Shown here: in pieces, positions 51,502 to 63,299 of the stretch | How the letters are laid out: every line of letters begins with the position of its first letter | Position numbering within the stretch: position 1 is the first letter of the stretch | NCBI GenBank assembly: GCA_018105865.1 | Contig: CM030840.1 | Span: 7,384,006 to 7,448,005 of the forward strand | Length of the DNA stretch: 64,000 bases | DNA from: Metaphire vulgaris | Taxonomy: Eukaryota > Annelida > Clitellata > Crassiclitellata > Megascolecidae | Direction of reading: 5' to 3' | Notes under the pieces: generated by a model | The model's input: the letters and a program-made list of their open reading frames with translations, nothing else | Told to the model about the DNA's origin: nothing | Database searches by the model: none | Made by a program: the position numbers and the translations under genes

Positions 51502-53170
51502 TGCACCAGATTGCACCAGCGTCGCAAGCGATGTTGCGGTTATTGAGCGGGAATGTAAAGAGCTGGGTCTAATTCTGAACCATCGCAAATGCGAGATTAT
51601 ATCCAAAGACCAAATCCCAGCTACTGACACTTCGCTTGACATCTTTCAACGCATAGAGCCCCAAGACGCTACCCTCCTTGGGGCCCCTCTTTCCATCACT
51701 CAGGCCTTTGGGTCCCTGATGTCGCGCCGCACTAACGAGCTAAACATGGCACTGAACCGCTTAATGTCGCTCGCTGATCGCTAAACAGGACGCCCTAATT
51801 TTGCTTAGATTGTCGCTCACCCGTTCTAAACTTTTGCACCTTTTACGATGCACACCGTGCACAGGCCATCCACTGTTAGAAAACTTCGACGACGCTATGC
51901 GCGAGGGGCTGAACCAAATCCTTAATCTGCGTCTGTCAGACAGCCAGGCCATGGGTACAGGCTATACGCTCCCAATCAGAGATGGAGGACTGGGGATTCG
52001 CCGGGTGTCTGCGCTTGCACCGTCTGCTTTCTGGGCTTCAGCTGCGAGCACCCGAGATCTCCAGGCGTCCATTCTTCTGAGGGCAAGTCTGTCTACGGAC
52101 CCACGCGAGACTGAGTCCATCGCCCAGTGGAGGGAAATGAGCCAAATAATGGATAATCCAGGTTCGAGTCCCTCTCCACAAGCAGTCTACTTGGGATAGA
52201 CCTCTAATTCTCAGAGATTATAACCACCTGCTCCAATCTGATCAACGGCAGTACCATCAGGCACGCCTTCGGGCCGTTTCATTGGAGCATGCCGGGGGCT
52301 GGCTTTATGCGCTTCCCATCGCTTCCTGTGGACTGCGCATGGACGACGAGACAGTCAGAATCGTCGTCGGCCTCCGCCTCGGTGCCAACATCTGCAGTGG
52401 CGGCTCCAGGATTTGGCAAGTGGGGGGCCGTTGGGGTGGCAACTTCTAATCATGGGGGCCAACCATTTGTTGTTTAATGTATGTAGCATTTAAGTATAGG
52501 GTCCCAACAGGCACGGGCCCCCCTGCCCCCCCCCCGGTGGAGCCGCTACAGAACATCTGTGAACGGCACATCTGCCCGTGTGGGGGACAGGTGTTGGAAG
52601 TCGGTTTTCATGGTCTGTCCTGTTCACTCGGCCCAGGTCGTGTCCCACGTCACACAATGATCAATGACGTGGTTTACCGGGCGCTTCTTCGAGCGGGCAT
52701 TCCATCTGTCAAAGAACCACCCGATCTCTCGCGTTCAGACGGCAGAAGACCGGACGGCCTCACTCTGATCCCGTGGCACGCCGGCCACGCCGGCCGTAGC
52801 CTGATTTGGGATGTAACCGTGGCAGACACAGTCGCTGCCACCCATCTACCCATCACGTCTTTGTTGTTGAAGGTGCGGCTGCTGAGGCAGCAGCAGTTCG
52901 CAAAAACACAAAATACGCAGATCTGACAACAGATTGATAACATTTTCTTGCTCTTGGCCTTTGAGTCCTTCGGCCCAATAAGTCTCGACGCGCAGATTTT
53001 CATAAAACAATTAGGTCGTCGCATCTCAGAGTTTTCCAGAGACAAAAGGAGGGAAGCTATTTGTTTCAGCGTTTGTCCATGGCCATACAACGCTTCAATG
53101 CAATATCGTTTTGAGGAACCCTTTTCCCTCCTCCAACCCAAAATTCCTGTCGACGCCACTGCATAGAACC
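51500..53170 (+). pseudogene. LINE with C-terminal 'GLSC...PDG' domain, decayed
   Basis: Blocks: LGLILNHRKCEII, DATLLGAPLS, GLGIRRVSALAPSAFWASAA, then after an inserted MITE CPCGGQ...HGLSC, RSDGRRPDGLTLIPW and LIWDVTVADT. This order is widespread in an animal LINE type with a long C-terminal region. There is a frameshift near 51783 and a stop near 52198. Confidence 0.85.
52395..52551. mobile_element. hAT-like MITE, AGTGGCGGCTC subfamily, copy 2
   Basis: Ends CAGTGGCGGCTCCAGG and GGAGCCGCTACAG, with exact 8-bp duplication AACATCTG. Removing it and one duplication restores the LINE sequence across the site. Confidence 0.9.
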
Positions 53171-53641
53171 ATCTCTTCATCAGATAGAAACGCCTGGAAG
53201 CGGAAGCATCACTTCCTGCCAGTCAATTCGTTCTCCGTCCTGCGACTTCGTCACTCTTCAGCAAGACAGCGCCTTGGTTCATCGTGACCGTAAGACTTTT
53301 CAGGTTCTGAAAAATGCTTTTTTACATTTTTAATGTTTGGCATGTCAGCATCCTTCTCTCCGAGAAAAGGGTTCCTCGAGACCCTTCTCTCTATTTGTGT
53401 AAAATGTCGACACTCATAGACCGTGATCCTTCTCTGTAGGCTGCTGTTGTCACATAGGCCTATATGTTCTGCCGTCTGCAGAGAGTAACAAACTTTTAAA
53501 GCATTAAAGGAGGAACATTCATTTCTCGATTTCAAAAACAAAACCCTAAAAACACTAAAAATGTACTTTGTATTTACTTTGTTAAAGAATCGAGGTATTT
53601 TAAAATCACGTTTTCCGTCTCTGATCGTCGATCTCCACTGC

Positions 53642-53740
53642 AGTAAGTAAGTAAGTAAATCTCGTGAATTTCTATATCGCTTTCAAAAGTAGCACAGCAG
53701 TAGCCTCTTGATCCTGTGCTCTTAATGTGTTTCCCGACGT
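53642..53740 (-). mobile_element. Retroelement 3' end with (GTAA)n tail, copy 2
   Basis: (GTAA)n then ATCTCGTGAATTTCTATATCGC, as at 15.6 kb. Confidence 0.45.
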
Positions 53741-53978
53741 TGAAGCAGTGGTCGGGTTTTTTTATAAATGTCTGTTTCTTCTCAATCTTCTGTGAATTTA
53801 AAAATCATGTTTACGCCCTAAACCTATAATGAAGAACCCCGTTAATTTCTGTCTGTACAGCACATAGCTGTTTGTAGGTCCGCCGATTCACAGAAAAATG
53901 CAGTGTTGCAAAATGGCCGGACAAAATTCTCCCCCAAAAATAGAATTCCCCAAAAAATGTATAACTTAGGGATAAAAT

Positions 53979-54095
53979 GGCAGAGTGGGTTAATGCTGGA
54001 GCGGACAAAATAACATGCGGGTTCAAGCCCCGTTAGTGCCCTAGTGGCTGTCAAACAGGCAGTAATGCCTTCTAACCACTTTAAATCATGCTAAG
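53979..54095 (+). mobile_element. tRNA-derived SINE, family B, copy 3
   Basis: GGCAGAGTGGGTTAATGC, then GGGTTCAAGCCCCGTTAG (box B), then CCTAGTGGC and GTAATGCCTTCTAACCAC. Confidence 0.75.
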
Positions 54096-54264
54096 TTTAA
54101 GAATCAAAATTTCTTGTTAATTTCTTGTTAAATAGCAGATTTTGAACTTCTGTGAAAAATAGAAACCGGTTTCACATGGATGAACCATAGTATTCAGGTA
54201 TTTTAGTAGATTAGTAGATGTGACATTATAAGGATTTAGATTAAGGAGACAAAGTTTCCATCAG

Positions 54265-54895
54265 AGTAGATCAGAAGGTAATGGAACAAGTGGGAAAGTT
54301 TACATATCTTGGCAATTATATCAGAAGACTGCTCCAGAGGAAGAAATAAAGGCCATCTTGACAAAAGGATGGGCTTGCCATCAGAAAAATGAAGAACATT
54401 TGGAAAGACAATAATATCAGCATGAGAACAAAGAAGAGGATAATCGAGAGTGTTGCATGGAGTACAGCATCATATGGATGTGAAAGTTGGACTCTGAAAA
54501 GAAAAATACAGAGAAGAATAGAAGCTTTTGAAATGTACTCATTACGTACCATGTAAAAGCATAAGCTGGAGAGATAGGAAAACTAATGAGGAGGTTTTGA
54601 AAATGTCAGGCACGGAAAGACGTCTCTCAACATGTGCAAAAGAAGGAAGCTGCAATACTTTGGACACGTACAGCGGAACAGCGACACTAGGTCAACTTGA
54701 GAGGACAATCCAACAAGGAATGATGTCAAACTAGACGAAGAGGGCGACCAGGGAGAAGATGGGCGGATGACGTGGAAGAGTGGACAGAATGAAAATGTCA
54801 GCAGCAGTCAAGAAGATAGAGGATCGACATGGTTGGAGGAAAGAAATTCATGCTGTCACCTTAACTTTTCATGAAGGAACAAGGAGAAGATGATA
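54265..54895 (+). pseudogene. LINE reverse transcriptase C-terminal remnant
   Basis: FTYLGNYI, then KMKNIWKDNNISM, SYGCESWTLKRKIQRRIEAF and GRRWADDVEEWT, in shifting frames with stops. Confidence 0.82.
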
Positions 54896-54901
54896 ATAAT
54901 A

Positions 54902-54906
54902 TATAT

Positions 54907-54951
<45 letters not shown>
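54902..54951. repeat. (AT)n microsatellite
   Basis: About 50 bp directly after the LINE fragment. Confidence 0.93.
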
Positions 54952-54953
<2 letters not shown>

Positions 54954-56122
54954 CGGTCGAGCAGGAGAAACACAGATGTCTGTGTCGAATGTCGATGAGT
55001 CATCGGACCCACTGCAGCTTCATGCATGACTAGGTGACTTTAAAGTGGTCGGCCGTTTCTGAGAATGGTGCCGGTCCGCCGGAAAGGTCGGAGGTTGGGC
55101 CGATGCCTGTATCAATGCGACTGAATGTATGTCTACACCTCACTGCATGTTTGTGTGTGTCTGGTCTTCTGGAAAGGCCTATTTAATTTCTGCCCTCAAC
55201 AGTTTACGGAAGGTTCTGCACCAGTCTCCAAAATGCCACAAGCCCACATCAAATTCGTTTCTGTTTAGCAAATCATGCAAAATACAACACTTGAACTAAT
55301 CCTAAGTCTTACGGTAATTGTAATTTTATCACAAACTGCGCAAAGACTGTACTGGTACAGTTTTTTTCATTATAATGTAGCCTAGTTTTTGCGTCTTAAT
55401 CTTCATCTACTATTTTGTTAAGATAGTAATTTAAAACCTACAGTTAAGGTTAAAGCAGGCATTTCTGTCTGTACAGTACATAATCTAACAATTTCTCACT
55501 CCCCCGAACTGTCCGTAATCCCCATGGCAGAGGGGAGTGTATGCAACACTGGGCAAATGCCCAGGGTCCGACGATTTGTAGGGACCCAGAAGGGGCCGGC
55601 AATAAACTTGTTTGATACAATAGCACAGTATTTATGGCTGAATGGCCTTGCAACAAAGGAATATGATAGAGCTCGGGGCTTAGAAGAGGGTTATCTATCA
55701 CTCAAAAGTCGTAAAGTCCTGAAATCCTGACATTCAAACAAGTTGTCACTCGATTTTGATAGAAAATTATCTATAAAATTATGAAAAAATTAGAAATTAT
55801 AATCGTTTCACAAAACTTTTCCCATTAAAATAACGATTGTTTAGGGGCCCGTGGCTGCTCTGTCCAGGACCCTGGATTTTCTGTTAATTAATGGGCCTGG
55901 TTTTAAATATTTGCTATAGCCCTATTGAGAGAGGGTACGTGTAATTGTGATGTGTCCGCGAGAAAATATAAGTCGCCGAGGGTACCAAATTCGAAGTTGC
56001 AGGGGGCGCTGGAATGGCTAGCTCCGCCCTGAGTTTGTCATATTTACAGCATCCCAACTGATGGGTAATGAACGCGCCATGTGCTAGAAGTCTATTAATG
56101 CGGGTTTCTTGTCTGCTTCTTC
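54952..56122. other. No gene recognised
   Basis: Only short chance frames; GC-rich MITE-like scraps near 55500-55600 without paired ends. Confidence 0.4.
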
Positions 56123-56130
56123 TCCAGATG

Positions 56131-56295
56131 CAGTGTTTAATCTAGACTCCGGACTCCGGGGGGACTAACAAGGCCGGGGAGATCAGCTAAGGGGCTGCTG
56201 TTAGCTGATGTAGTATGCCAAAATTTCTGGGAGAATTTGAAATTTACGGGGGGAAATGGCAATTTCCCTCCGGAAACGGACTAGATTAAACCCTG
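56131..56295. mobile_element. hAT-like MITE, CAGTGTTTAATCTAG family, copy 2
   Basis: Ends CAGTGTTTAATCTAGACTCC and CTAGATTAAACCCTG, with duplication TCCAGATG/TCCAGGTG (7 of 8). Confidence 0.83.
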
Positions 56296-56764
56296 TCCAG
56301 GTGACAACCTCACTTGACTGGCAAAGGTACTTCTAAGAGACTGGAGACACTGTCGTCTTCGACTTTTCCCCTCAATTTCAAAATGTCAAGCACTTAGGTC
56401 TTAGGCCCTACACTGGCTTATGATGTAGTCCTCGATGCGAACGATGCCATTGCTTAGACGTATTAACTTAATGTTTGAACATAAGTGAGATAAAATTTGT
56501 CTGGGGCTGACTATTTCATATGTTTGGGCATGTTGCTTATCTGCTAAGATATTTGAGATATGTCTAAGATGAAGCAACATTGCAAGAGTTTGTAAGCATT
56601 GAACTATACTTTTGTCGACTCATTAACAGGTGCAACTATAAGTTGGTCTTACTCTTAAAGCAAGTAAGCCTCGGCTATAGATGCAGATCTTCTTCAGACT
56701 TGAGATTTAGAAGCAAACGTCTTTCTGACTAATATTGATTAATTATTATAAAATTCATTGCTGG

Positions 56765-56835
56765 CTTTGATTGGTCGGTGCATGAGTAGGGAGTCGTAGG
56801 AATTGACGTCATCGGATCGAATGACGTCATCCATT
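56765..56835. promoter_or_regulatory. Two CRE palindromes with a CCAAT box
   Basis: Perfect TGACGTCA occurs at 56804-56811 and 56822-56829, 18 bp apart, with an inverted CCAAT box at 56770-56774. This is the pattern of CREB/ATF-type promoters. No convincing gene was found on either side in the window, so the target is unknown. Confidence 0.3.
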
Positions 56836-57682
56836 GCGTACGATTTCGTTCTCTGACGTTTTTGGCGATGACGAACCACGATTTTGAACGGATTGCTGAA
56901 AATGTAGGACGAAATTTAAGGCCTTTGCATCAGAGATGCCGAGAAGCTTAAACATTGAATAGGAAATATCAGTCGAAGCCTATATAAATCGCGCATTAAA
57001 TTGGTTAATTGGAATAACGGATAGTATTATGTATCAATGCCTGGCATTAAATGTATTTTGATTTCAGTTATCGTGTGCTTGCCTCGACGAGTTTTCCTGT
57101 CTTCTGTTGTCGTCGAAAATAATTTCCGAAGGAAAGTTTCTCTTCGCTGCCACTCCTCGACATATCGGGGCGAAGACGAATTTGCTGCAAAAACATTTTT
57201 GTTAAAACAGATTGCTTCAGTCTGGAGTTTTATTGATTGTCGATTTCATTAGTTTTATTAATAGGCCTATATTTAAAACATCTTCATGGGCGCCCACATA
57301 CATTTTTCCAAGGGGTGCAAAACAGCAACATGAGACCTTAAATGTTTACAAAGTTTTGCTCATAATTAAGCGATTAACGATCAACATTGCGTTTCCTAGA
57401 CACACTCATCTGTGACCCCAGCAGCGTGGTATTTGTATGGGGGAATTCCTGGTCATTGCTGCATGGTGTTAGGCCTACTATAGCTTATTTAACTGACATA
57501 TTTAGCTGAATTAAACATTTGAAACAATTGAACTCCAACACCCCCTCCAATTTGAGACCGACGCCCTCCCAAATTGATAATCCTAGAAATAACCCTTATC
57601 TATATAATATACATAATCTAATATATATGTTAGGTATACATATCCTTTTGCATCTCTATGCTTCTTTCGCTAATCACCCGTA

Positions 57683-57685
<3 letters not shown>

Positions 57686-57717
<32 letters not shown>
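57686..57717. repeat. (AT)n microsatellite
   Basis: About 32 bp. Confidence 0.9.
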
Positions 57718-57723
<6 letters not shown>

Positions 57724-58292
57724 CTGTATAGTAGGGGTGGGTCGATTAATCGAAATCAAAATCGAAATCGCGATTTTTGAAAAAATCGTAATCGAAATCG
57801 ACACGATTATTAAATAAATCGAAATAATCGATAATCGTCGAAAAAATAATCGAAATCGCGATTATTTTTCGATTATTCCCGTAAGTGATATTTATACAAT
57901 ATTTCCGATTCAAAAAAGATCAATTTACCGTTGATTATAAGATTTTAATTGAAAATGGATTCAACAGCGTCTAAAGACAGCTACCATCTTTTGGGGTTTG
58001 ACAGCAGCTTTCGATACGGTGTGTCAGGTGGGTTTAATGTACAAACTCTCGCTCAACTTGCCACCCTGGTTCTGTCAACTTGTGGAATTACTCATCTCTG
58101 ACAGACGGTTCTGAGTTCACTTGGGAGATGTCAGCTCCTGCAGGAGACGTCGACGAAACGGTCTACCATAGGGTCCAGTTCTAGCCCCACGTTATTCAAT
58201 TTTTCCTATAGGCCTAAAGCGACGTCCTACCTGATGCCATCAGTAGGAAGTTTGGACACGCTGATTCTCGATCCTTTAAGGAGATTGAAGAC

Positions 58293-59119
58293 CAGGGTTA
58301 TTTCTAGGATTGTGAATTGGGGTGGGTGTCAAAAATCTGGGAGTGTCGAAATTTGGAAGTCTCTACCGAAAAAGGATGACAAGCAAAAAAACGTCATAGA
58401 GACTCACAAAAAGTCTGACAAGCAAAAAAAAGTCATCCGAGGATAAAGTTGTGGGGTCTATTTCTCCATTTGGGGGCAGGCCTCTTCAGAGGCTGAAGGA
58501 GGTCCAGGCCAGTTGGAATTTCGAGGCCTCTCCTAGCCTTCCCAACAATTAAAATTTTGACAAGCGAAAAAAGGTATAATCACCAATTTTGAGGACCGCA
58601 GAATACCTTCCTAGCTTTCCCAAAATCCCAAAATTATCAACAAGCAAAAAGGTCGTTTACGTTTACGGGCTTTACACGATCCACTCTGTCCTGATTATCT
58701 AACTGTACTTGTACGGAGATCGACTGTGATCGAGAGGAGATCGGTTCTTAGGTCCAGTCGGAGAGTGCAGTTGTTGGTCCCTCCCCGTCCAAGACCCCTA
58801 AGTTTGGGGAAAGATCATTCGCGCGGGGAATCCGCCCTGTGGAACTCTCTTCCAGACAATGTGACTGGAGCAGTCTCAGCTGGACTTTTCATTAGAAATT
58901 TGAAGACACATTTATTTAATATTGGATATGAACTGTGTTAAGCGCTCTTGTTGTAGGCCTTAGCCTTTCTTACTGCGCTATATAAATTGTCAATAAATAA
59001 ATAAATCAATCAATCAATATGCATTCTGTATGCATATCATTGTCACATCACCAAATTTTAGGGGGTGTCGACCTCAAATTTGGGGTGTTGGAGGTTGTTA
59101 GGGGTGTAGAATATCCCTG
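58293..59119. mobile_element. hAT-like element inserted in the LINE
   Basis: Ends CAGGGTTATTTCTAGG and, inverted, CAGGGATATTCTACACC, with exact 8-bp duplication TTGAAGAC. It has four inverted T-rich motifs (near 58376, 58414, 58557 and 58630) and a CR1-like 3' end. Confidence 0.83.
58640..59015 (+). mobile_element. CR1/L2-like LINE 3' end, innermost element
   Basis: Encodes ESALWNSLPDN and LKTHLFNIGYELC followed by a stop, then GCGCTATATAAATTGTC and an AATA-type tail. Confidence 0.82.
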
Positions 59120-59340
59120 TTGAAGACCAACTGAACATCGATACACAGAGGATTGCCGAATACTGTAAAATATGGCGGGAAAGACAGTTTCTAAAGGTAC
59201 TGTGAAATAATCGAAATCGAAATCGCGATTATTTAAAAAACCGTAATCGTAATCGAAATCGTAATCGTGAAAAATAATCGAAAATAATCGTAATCGTAAT
59301 CGGAAAAAATAATCGTAATCGACCCAGCTCTACTGTATAG

Positions 59341-60189
59341 TCAGTCTATAAAATATAGCCTAGGTCTAAGAATGTACATTCTTAAAATGGCTAATTTTTC
59401 GAAAGTACTAAATTATAAAGCGTCGTCTATCGAATTCTCTACCCATTCTATGATGGCCTACGTACGTGCAATCGACTCGATAGGACTCCGTCCACTTGAA
59501 TCCAACGGTCAAAAGGTAAACGCCCATGAGAATACTGAAACGCATTCTGAACAAAAATCCAAGAAACAAATATACGCAGAACGAGAAAAATTCCCCGATA
59601 TGCGACATCCACTGAACTAAGTCTAAATACGCGAGAGAATTCCGATCCTCTGCGTATGATCTGAAATAGCATCGACTGATACCTTGTGCGGTAAATTTTG
59701 TGCTATACAAATGCACTATTGATATTTTATCACAGGTAGGGCCTATAGCCTATGCCTAATTATTAATCTTATTCTATTAATTCAGACGTTTTCTGCTGCA
59801 CCGTCGTGAATCAGAGAATACTTTCCTGGTGATAGCGTCGACGCAGTTGCTTTTATTTTCTTGAACTGATTCAATTGTTTCGCAGATGGAAATAATAGGG
59901 AATAGGTCTATAGGCCTATGAGTTTTAATAAAAAAATACGTTCTTACTATAAACAACCGTTTGACTTTTCAAATAAACGCTAAAGCCCAAAAATATTATA
60001 CACTGTAGGCTAAGAGCACATTTCTTCAGTGACTCGATATTTTAAGACTGGCTTACAAAAACCCAAATTACCGACGTCTTTGAAAATTTTAGAGGACACG
60101 GAAACATCGCAAAAACATCGCGTGGACCTATCGAAGACTTCATTTACGTCTGTGACTTTCGAATTTTCGATGAATAATCATCGATGATC
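59341..60189. other. No gene recognised
   Basis: Contains a plus-strand open frame of 82 codons (59372-59620) with no recognisable motif; probably chance. Confidence 0.35.
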
Positions 60190-60198
60190 GACTAAAAT

Positions 60199-60381
60199 CA
60201 GTGTTTATTCTAGGCCTTCTCTGGGGAAATTCCTCCCAAGTTTTAAAATTCCCTCCCCCACAAAAATTTATATGTTGGCTGAGGAATGGAAATCCCCCCC
60301 CCCAAAAAATTGGGAGACTCAGACCTTGTCCCCCAAACATTTCAAAATCCCCCAATGTCAAGGTGGCTAGAATAAACACTG
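60199..60381. mobile_element. hAT-like MITE, CAGTGTTTATTCTAG type
   Basis: Ends CAGTGTTTATTCTAG and CTAGAATAAACACTG, with GACTAAAAT repeated exactly on both sides (9 bp). Related to the families at 15.4 and 56.1 kb. Confidence 0.83.
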
Positions 60382-60945
60382 GACTAAAATGCTAAGAAAA
60401 GCATTTTTCTGTGCCTAAGAATTCAACTTCAAGTGATTCTTCTTAGATTAGAGATGCATTTTAGGCCTAACGCTTTGGATGATGAGTTCTTTAATTTCCA
60501 TCTCGTTTCATCTCCATTTCTAAAACTCATCGCGAAATACGAAAACAATTTTTCTGCCAAATGTTTGCCTCGTTTCGTTAATCGCTGTTGACCGCAAAGT
60601 ACACGCGTCGACCGCAGCAGCAGTTCTTTACTGTCTCTCACCGACCGCGATTTCTTAACTGATTTATCCAAAAGTCGATTCTATCGAAAGAAGATTACTT
60701 CTCTGCGATAAAGCGCTTCAATTCTGCAACAACGATCAGCGTTTTGTGTGAAAAGACCGCAATCAACGTTATGCTCTGCAGCTCGACTGCCTCGTCCATG
60801 AGTTGCTCTATGTCCCACCCGCTGCTGCTGCTGCTGCTGCTGCTGCTGCCGCCGCCGCAATTCGACGGCAAGAAAAGTTCAGACTTGTGTTTGACAGACG
60901 ATCGAATTTTCACTCAACTGAGACCTATAACGCACAACTAAACCC

Positions 60946-60948
<3 letters not shown>
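60382..60948. other. No firm gene; (CTG)n at 60821-60851
   Basis: A short (CTG)n/(CCG)n run. An 80-codon minus frame (60429-60671) is Lys/Arg/Ser-rich without a recognised motif. Confidence 0.35.

Positions 60949-61009
<61 letters not shown>
60949..61009. repeat. (CA)n microsatellite
   Basis: About 60 bp, directly before a SINE head. Confidence 0.96.
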
Positions 61010-61010
<1 letters not shown>

Positions 61011-61011
<1 letters not shown>

Positions 61012-61270
61012 CAGAGTGGTAACAACCCTGGACGATGGAGTAGAAGGTCACGGGTTCGATTCCCGTAGGAGCGCTAAGGTCGACTCAGTCTTACTCGCTA
61101 GAGGGCGGTGGTAAACTGAGGAGCAGCGTTAAACGTGGGTCTAGAAAAAGTACTGGCAACCTACCCCAGATTAATGGATCATATCACCTACGTCGCTGAT
61201 TGCCTAGGCCGAAGATAAACGCCGGAACCCAACACTCGGACTAGAGTACGGGACCTACCTTTACCTTTCA
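61011..61270 (+). mobile_element. tRNA-derived SINE, family A
   Basis: Head GCAGAGTGGTAACAACC (box A), CGGGTTCGATTCCCG (box B), then CTAAGGTCGACTCAGTC and CGCTAGAGGGCGGTGGTAA. Same family as 9821-10112. Confidence 0.8.
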
Positions 61271-61619
61271 TATATAGGCTATAACACCTTGCTAATAACC
61301 CTCACACAGTCACACTGCTAGGCTTTTTCCTTCTGCTAAGGGGTGGATACCACTCTCCCAAGTATCTCAGCCCACCCTCTGCAAATAAAATACTGCTAAT
61401 ACTGTATATATGCCTAATGTTGGATTCTGCATTCAAAACACTACAAGTGATATTTCAACTTGTTGATTTTTAGCGTACAGAGTACAAGATAGCCCTATTA
61501 GCCATCAACTACAGCCATCCTCTAGGAATTTGACGATTTCAGATTTTGGCATGTTAAGCCCATTGAATGCTAAAACTATGCGTTTGTTTGACTGTTGAAT
61601 GCATATTAATTTAATTTAA

Positions 61620-61695
61620 TTTGGCTCTTGTTGTAGGCCTTAGCCTTGTCTACTGTGCTATATAAATTGTCAATACATAAAATAAATATGTACTG
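61620..61695 (+). mobile_element. CR1-like LINE 3' terminal fragment
   Basis: GCTCTTGTTGTAGGCCTTAG, then GTGCTATATAAATTGTCAAT, matching the end of the element at 58.95 kb. Confidence 0.7.
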
Positions 61696-61744
61696 TACAG
61701 TAAATGTCAGCTATCATATGAGCTATGCACTAATAAATACAGTT

Positions 61745-61930
61745 AAATGTTATGATCGTGAAATACAGAGTCAATTGCATCCCGTTCGACATTCTCGTAC
61801 AGTCATTGGCACTAGTTGTTTCTCAGTGTGTGTGGCCCTAAGCTTTGGAATTCATTACCAACGTATGGCTAACAATTAATCTATCATCTTTCAGAACCGG
61901 TCTTAAAACATACCTATTTGACTTGGCATG
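61745..61930 (+). pseudogene. CR1-like LINE C-terminal remnant
   Basis: HSRTVIGTSCFSVC, then a frameshifted region and LKTYLFDLA. This is the usual LINE C-terminal block. Confidence 0.7.
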
Positions 61931-62060
61931 CCCTCTTAATTAGATTGCTCCCCGCCGTTTCTGACTGATATTTCCGGCTTGACCTGGCTCTAATTTAATT
62001 TGGATTTGGTGCGCCATCGGATGATGCCCTGGGCATTATGATAGTGGCGCCATAGAAGTT

Positions 62061-62218
<158 letters not shown>

Positions 62219-62229
62219 GTACTGTCCAT

Positions 62230-62335
62230 CAGTGGCGTATCTTGGGTTGCCAGTGCCCAGAGCAAAAGAGGAATCGCGCCTCCAACTTCTCCCCCAAACC
62301 GTCTTGACAAGCAAAAAACGTCATGGTATCGTAAT
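62230..62335. mobile_element. CAGTGGCG-family left-end fragment
   Basis: Starts CAGTGGCGTATCTTGG and carries TTGACAAGCAAAAAACGTCA. No right end found. Confidence 0.55.
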
Positions 62336-62686
62336 CCCACATTGCAATAATAGATTCAGAGAAAGTGCTTAAAGTTCTTCTTTGTGTGACATATATCAAC
62401 CTATTTTATAATTTACTACTACACTGTACTTCGTATTTTTTCTTATTCTAAAAACTTCCAAAGTGTATATCCTGTAGGCTAACGGTTGTAATGGATGGCG
62501 AATGCAGGTCGAAAAATGCAGGAATCAAAATTGAACTATCAACACGCTGAAATTATCCAGCAAGAGCATTTTGTCTTTTGCCTCTGCAATGAACTGTGAA
62601 ATGTGTTTCTGGCAAATTTTGTGCAACTTAGAATTTCACAATCCTCTTTTAACTCCTATGCCATGGGAACTCACGACGCACCTAAG

Positions 62687-63064
62687 CAGTTGCGGCTCCA
62701 CCCGGGGTTCCGCACCCCTATTAAATGCCTGTCCCCAAAGCCCCCAGTTGGGGTCTCTATGCTATATAACTACCAACCGACTACTACACACCCAGCAACA
62801 AATAGTTGACCTTCCATGCTTAGCAGTTGCCACACCAACGGCCCCCCGCTCAGTGGCGGCTCCAGGATCCGGCAAATTGGGGGGGGGGGCTTGAGGTGGC
62901 AACTTCTAAGCATGGGGCCAACTATTCGTTGATAGGTGTGTAGTAATAAGTATGTGGTCCCAACAGGGGGCCCCTGGGACAGGCACTAAATAGGGGCACG
63001 GGCCCCCGGGTCCCCACATGGAGTCGCCACTGCCCCTGCTTGAAAAGTCCTGGAGCCGCCACTG
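62687..63064. mobile_element. hAT-like MITE, AGTGGCGGCTC subfamily, outer copy
   Basis: Ends CAGTTGCGGCTCCACC and GGAGCCGCCACTG, with duplication CACCTAAG/CACCTAGG (7 of 8). A second member of the subfamily is inserted within it. Confidence 0.82.
62851..63032. mobile_element. hAT-like MITE, AGTGGCGGCTC subfamily, inner copy
   Basis: Ends CAGTGGCGGCTCCAGG and GGAGTCGCCACTG, with duplication CCCCCGCT/CCCCTGCT (7 of 8). Confidence 0.82.
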
Positions 63065-63084
63065 CACCTAGGACTTGTCAGTCA

Positions 63085-63299
63085 CAGTGACGTAGCGTGA
63101 CTTTTGGGGGCCGGGGGCATCTTTGCCATGGGGGCCCCAGAGTTTCGAGCTGACGAGCAAAAAAAAGGTCGTCAGCACATCATTTTTAGGGTTAAGTTGG
63201 GGTTAACCCTAACCTAACCCTAGCTTAGACCCCTCTTCGGGGGCCCCCCTCGCCCGGGCCCGGGGGCTGTCAACAAAGTGCCCCCACGTTACGCCACTG
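63085..63299. mobile_element. hAT-like MITE, CAGTGGCG family
   Basis: Ends CAGTGACGTAGCGTGAC and, inverted, CAGTGGCGTAAC, with exact 8-bp duplication GTCAGTCA. It holds the best hairpin form of the T-rich motif, with 8-bp arms GCTGACGA/TCGTCAGC (about 63150-63179). Confidence 0.87.

Larger units (their letters stand above)
57960..59195 (+). pseudogene. LINE reverse transcriptase fragment inside the hAT element
   Basis: Encodes LTAAFDTV-like sequence, then DSRSFKEIED up to 58292. After the inserted MITE it continues QLNIDTQRIAEYCKIWRE from 59128. The join is in frame when the MITE and one target duplication are set aside. Confidence 0.8.
57732..59332. mobile_element. hAT element, outermost of a nested set
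   Basis: Ends TAGGGGTGGGTCGATTA and, inverted, TAGAGCTGGGTCGATTA, with exact 8-bp duplication CTGTATAG (57724-57731 and 59333-59340). Subterminal AATCGAAATCG repeats on both sides. The middle is filled with a LINE that is itself interrupted. Confidence 0.88.

Noticed and set aside
61011..61085. A possible true tRNA gene
   Set aside because: Boxes A and B are present but the acceptor stem does not pair and it is followed by the SINE body also seen at 9.8-10.1 kb.
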